From assembly GCF_002879865.1 (NCBI RefSeq), contig NZ_PNXY01000013.1, positions 124,001 to 188,000 of the forward strand: 64,000 nucleotides of DNA, read 5' to 3'. Position numbers and translations under genes: made by a program. Shown piece by piece: positions 61,265 to 64,000 of the stretch. The notes under the pieces are model-generated. The model worked only from the letters and a program-made list of their open reading frames with translations, ran no database searches and was not told the origin of the DNA. Source of the stretch: Paraburkholderia rhynchosiae. GTDB lineage: Bacteria; Pseudomonadota; Gammaproteobacteria; Burkholderiales; Burkholderiaceae. Each line of letters opens with the position of its first letter. The first letter of the stretch is position 1.

Positions 61265-62353
61265 CTAGCGCTTGATCGACTGTTGCCATTGCTTGAGGAA
61301 TTCCAGGCGTTTGGACTGGTCGAGATAGACCAGTAGGCCCGCGCCGATCGGAATGGGCTTGAGCGAGTCGCCGAGCTGTTTTGTGAGTCCGGCCATCGAC
61401 GTTTCGCCTTCCACGTCCGAGCGGATCGAGAACAGGCTCGCCTGATTCGCGAGCAGGGTCTGGCCGCGTTGCGACAGCAGATAATCGACCCACAGCTTTG
61501 CGGCGTTCGGGCTTTGCGCCTTCTTCGAAATGGTCACGAGGCGGCTCACTACGAGCGTGTAGTCCTTCGGATAGACGTAGCCGATCGACGGGTCTTTTTT
61601 CGCCTTGGTGAGCGCGTACGAGCCGAGAATGTTGTAGCCGATCAGGTTCTCGCCCGACGAAATGCGCTCCATCATCGCGCCGGTGCTCGATTGCAGTTTC
61701 GGGCCGGTGGCGCCCATTGCCTTCACCAGATCCCACGTGACCTGCGGGTTCACGCGCGCATCTTGCGTCAGATAGTTAAAGCCGACGCCGGATTTTTCGA
61801 TGTCGTAAGTCGTGACCTTGTCTTTGAACTGATCGGGCTTGCCTTGCAGCAGCTTGATCAGATCGGCGCGCGTTTGCGGCACTTCGCCGGCGGCCAGAAG
61901 ACGCTTGTTGTAGACGATCGCGAGCGGTTCGTAGGTCGTGCCGTACGCCTGCTTCTGATACTGCGCCCATTGCGGCAACTGCTTGGCTTCCGGCGATTCG
62001 TAAGAGGCCATCAGGCCGTCGTTGACGAGTTTCACCTGCAGGTCCATGGCCGAGCTCCACAGCACGTCGGCGCTCGTGCTGCTGGCCGCGTTTTCGCTGA
62101 TGTAGCGGTTGTACAGCTCGGTGCTGTTCATGTCGTTGTACTCGACCTTGATGCCGTACAGGCTTTCAAAATCCTTGATGAGCGGACGCACGAGAGCCGT
62201 GTCTGTGACCGAGTAGACGATCAGTTTGCCTTCCTTTTTTGCCCCGTCCACGGTGGCTTGATAGTCGCTCGGATAGCCCGCGGGAAACGCTGCCCATGCG
62301 GAGTTTGCGGCGAGCGCGACAGCGGCGGCGAGAACCTTCAGAGAGATTTGCAC
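61265..62353 (-). CDS. Periplasmic solute-binding protein (AfuA/FbpA-type)
   Basis: The 362-residue protein has a signal peptide about 1-21 (AANSAWA). Type II binding-protein fold: GKLIVYSVTDTALVRPLIKDFESLYGIKVEY, then YEPLAIVYNKRLLA. Members transport Fe3+, 2-aminoethylphosphonate, putrescine or sugar phosphates. The paired tyrosines of bacterial ferric-binding proteins were not evident in my reading of the C-lobe, so a small organic ligand is as likely as iron. Divergent from a TctD/TctE-like two-component system that probably senses the same ligand. Confidence 0.88.
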   Translation of the reverse strand: MQISLKVLAAAVALAANSAWAAFPAGYPSDYQATVDGAKKEGKLIVYSVTDTALVRPLIKDFESLYGIKVEYNDMNSTELYNRYISENAASSTSADVLWSSAMDLQVKLVNDGLMASYESPEAKQLPQWAQYQKQAYGTTYEPLAIVYNKRLLAAGEVPQTRADLIKLLQGKPDQFKDKVTTYDIEKSGVGFNYLTQDARVNPQVTWDLVKAMGATGPKLQSSTGAMMERISSGENLIGYNILGSYALTKAKKDPSIGYVYPKDYTLVVSRLVTISKKAQSPNAAKLWVDYLLSQRGQTLLANQASLFSIRSDVEGETSMAGLTKQLGDSLKPIPIGAGLLVYLDQSKRLEFLKQWQQSIKR

Positions 62354-62492
62354 GTCTTCCTCCAGAAATCATCATGTTGGTTTTGTGAAGGCGAATAGTA
62401 AGAGACGCGCGCTTTCTGAATGCTTTCAATTTGCGAGGGAAATGCGTCACAATGGACGAATTCGCCTCATGGATTTCCCTGGGATTCTGTTC

Positions 62493-63164
62493 ATGCGTGT
62501 GCTGCTCGTCGAAGACAATCCGATTCTTTCCCGCTCGCTGACCGACGCGCTGACTAGCGCCAAACTCACGGTCGACTGCATGCACGACGGCGAATCCGCT
62601 GATCATGTACTGCGTACGCAGGACTACGCACTGGTGATTCTCGACATCGGTTTGCCGAAGCTCGACGGGCTCGAAGTACTGCGCCGTTTGCGCGCGCGCC
62701 GCAACGCGGTGCCGGTGCTGATACTCACGGCGCACGGCTCGGTGGAGGAGCGCGTGCGCGGCCTCGATCTAGGCGCCGACGACTATCTCGCCAAACCCTT
62801 CGCGCTCACCGAACTCGAAGCGCGAGCGCGGGCATTGCTGCGTCGCGGTCATGGCCAGGAGCCGTCGGGCGCGCAATGCGGCACGCTGCTTTACGACAGC
62901 GTCGATCGCGGCTTCACGCTCGGCGGCGAACCGCTCGCGCTGACGCCGCGCGAGCGTTCAGTGCTCGAGGTGCTGATCCTGCGAAATGGCCGCGCGATCA
63001 ACAAGGAGACACTGTCGGAGAAAATCTTCGGGCTCGACGAATCCGTAAATGCGGACGCTATCGAAATCTACGTGCATCGTTTGCGCAAGAAGCTCGAACG
63101 CAGTTCGGTCGGCATCGTCACCTTGCGCGGGCTCGGTTATCTGCTTGAAGCAAAAACGGCATGA
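62493..63164 (+). CDS. OmpR-family response regulator (TctD/QseB-like)
   Basis: The protein has 223 residues from ATG 62493 (MRVLLVEDN); ATG 62469 in frame is possible. Asp51 phosphoacceptor, Lys101 (LAKPF), and a winged-helix output domain about 130-220 ending TLRGLGYLLEAK. The kinase gene overlaps its stop (ATGA). The shared 139-nt intergenic region with the divergent binding-protein gene implies it controls the ABC importer. Confidence 0.92.
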   Translation: MRVLLVEDNPILSRSLTDALTSAKLTVDCMHDGESADHVLRTQDYALVILDIGLPKLDGLEVLRRLRARRNAVPVLILTAHGSVEERVRGLDLGADDYLAKPFALTELEARARALLRRGHGQEPSGAQCGTLLYDSVDRGFTLGGEPLALTPRERSVLEVLILRNGRAINKETLSEKIFGLDESVNADAIEIYVHRLRKKLERSSVGIVTLRGLGYLLEAKTA

Positions 63165-64000
63165 CGCGGCCGAACCTGCGCGTACGGGTCGCGCTGTGGT
63201 TGTTGCTGCCGCTGCTGCTGCTGCTTGCGCTCGATGCCTGGCTCACCTATCAACGCGCGATGAACGCGGCGCACGTGGCGTTCGATCGCACGCTCGAATT
63301 CTCGTTGCGGTCGATCCGCGACGGTGTGCGTCTGCGTGATGGCCGCATCGAAGTCGACTTGCCTTATCTCGCGCTGGAGATGTTCGAATCGAACGGCGGA
63401 GGCAACATCTATTATCAGATTCGCGAGGAACATGGTCGCGTGGTGACGGGCTATCCTGATCTCCCCGAAGCGAAGAAGGTCCCGTCCGAACCGTACAGCG
63501 TGCAGTTTTACGACGATGTATTTCGCGGCCGTCCGCTGCGCGTCGCAATGCTGAGACTGCCCGTGCACGACGTGCCGAGCGCGCAGACCCGCGTGGTGCT
63601 GGTGAGAGTCGGCGAGACGATCGAGCAGCGCCAGGCGTTGGCGCGCGAGATCCTGACGGGGTCGCTGCAACAGGAAGGTCTGCTAGTGGTGCTGGCGCTC
63701 GGCATTGTGTGGCTCGGCGTCGCGCGCGGCTTGCGGCCGCTGAACCGGCTCTCCGCGAAAGTCGCCGCGCGCGCCGAGGACGATCCCACGGCGCTCGATA
63801 CCGTGGGCTTGCCGAGCGAGGTTGCGCCGCTGGTCGATTCGATCAACCAGTACATTGGCCGCACGCAGAAGATGCAGCTATCGCGGCGGCGTTTTTTCAA
63901 CGACGCCGCGCATCAGTTGAAAACGCCGCTTGCGGTGATTCAGGCAGAGTCCGAACTGGCGCTGCGCGATATCGATGGCGTCGAGGAGAACGGCGCAGGC
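63161..64000 (+). CDS. Sensor histidine kinase (TctE-like), 3' end outside window
   Basis: The frame is open to the window end (280 residues). TM1 about 10-28, periplasmic domain about 29-172 and TM2 about 173-190, then a short linker and the H-box with His251 (FFNDAAHQLKTPLAVI). N, G1 and G2 boxes lie beyond the edge. ATG 63161 overlaps the regulator stop by 4 nt. It belongs to the 2CSK_N/TctE-like group that senses small acids in many cases. Confidence 0.9.
   Translation, partial: MTRPNLRVRVALWLLLPLLLLLALDAWLTYQRAMNAAHVAFDRTLEFSLRSIRDGVRLRDGRIEVDLPYLALEMFESNGGGNIYYQIREEHGRVVTGYPDLPEAKKVPSEPYSVQFYDDVFRGRPLRVAMLRLPVHDVPSAQTRVVLVRVGETIEQRQALAREILTGSLQQEGLLVVLALGIVWLGVARGLRPLNRLSAKVAARAEDDPTALDTVGLPSEVAPLVDSINQYIGRTQKMQLSRRRFFNDAAHQLKTPLAVIQAESELALRDIDGVEENGAG

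Noticed and set aside
1..64000. CRISPR array, prophage, integron or tRNA-linked attachment site
   Set aside because: No regularly spaced repeats, phage structural genes, integrase or complete tRNA were seen in the window.

Overview
The window looks like a chromosome or megaplasmid segment of a Burkholderiaceae bacterium, most likely Paraburkholderia, Caballeronia or a relative. The base composition is GC-rich, with strong third-position GC. It carries an OmpC-type porin, sugar ABC transporters of the RbsA/XylG type, TctD/TctE-like and QseB/C-like two-component systems, hpn hopanoid genes and a short H-NS-family protein. No rRNA, tRNA, CRISPR array or intact mobile element was seen. Genes cut by the window edges are an ABC ATPase at the left end and a histidine kinase at the right end.

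Layout. 1-7.5 kb: nitrogen operon with an ABC ATPase, two DUF1989 proteins, a biotin-dependent urea/guanidine carboxylase and allophanate hydrolase. The paired DUF1989 proteins point to guanidine rather than urea assimilation. 7.7-15.7 kb: a GntR/FCD repressor divergent from an operon for an L-fucose-like sugar (ABC transporter, aldo-keto reductase, lactonase, mutarotase, Zn dehydrogenase), with a readable promoter and two matching operator-like palindromes. 15.7-16.3 kb: decayed remnants of a DJ-1/PfpI protein and of the C-terminus of 2-oxoglutarate dehydrogenase E1. 16.5-21.2 kb: a DUF3182/hydrolase pair, a secreted cysteine-rich protein, and a run encoding a DUF4142 protein, a cupredoxin, an ECF sigma factor and a membrane protein. 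21.3-23.8 kb: a diguanylate cyclase and a low-GC FkbM methyltransferase.

24-32.8 kb: hopanoid side-chain cluster (hpnJ, hpnI, hpnL; then a second HpnI-like glycosyltransferase and hpnK), interrupted by a QseB/PmrA-type two-component system. Two identical 17-bp PmrA-box-like sequences, each exactly 10 nt before a -10-like hexamer, precede hpnJ and the hpnK operon. This is the most striking regulatory signal in the window. 33-42.8 kb: housekeeping and miscellaneous genes (CDP-diacylglycerol diphosphatase, amidase, ferritin-like protein, FMN reductase, J-domain protein, phosphatase, H-NS-like protein, MFS exporter).

43-45.5 kb: a gene graveyard (IS66 transposase remnant, a type VI secretion tssE with only the tail of tssH, and a BamE-like lipoprotein gene with a nonsense codon). 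45.7-57.1 kb: non-phosphorylative L-rhamnose pathway (two SDR dehydrogenases, MFS transporter, L-rhamnonate dehydratase, LysR regulator, mutarotase, lactonase, ABC transporter), ending in a hairpin terminator. 57.2-64 kb: porin, then an iron/AfuA-type ABC transporter divergent from a TctD/TctE-like two-component system.

The two sugar operons are parallel modules built to the same plan (ABC import, mutarotase, 1-dehydrogenase, lactonase) with unrelated dehydrogenase families and different regulators. Only the rhamnose module has its own dehydratase. All functional assignments rest on reading motifs and family resemblance from memory; no database search was run.
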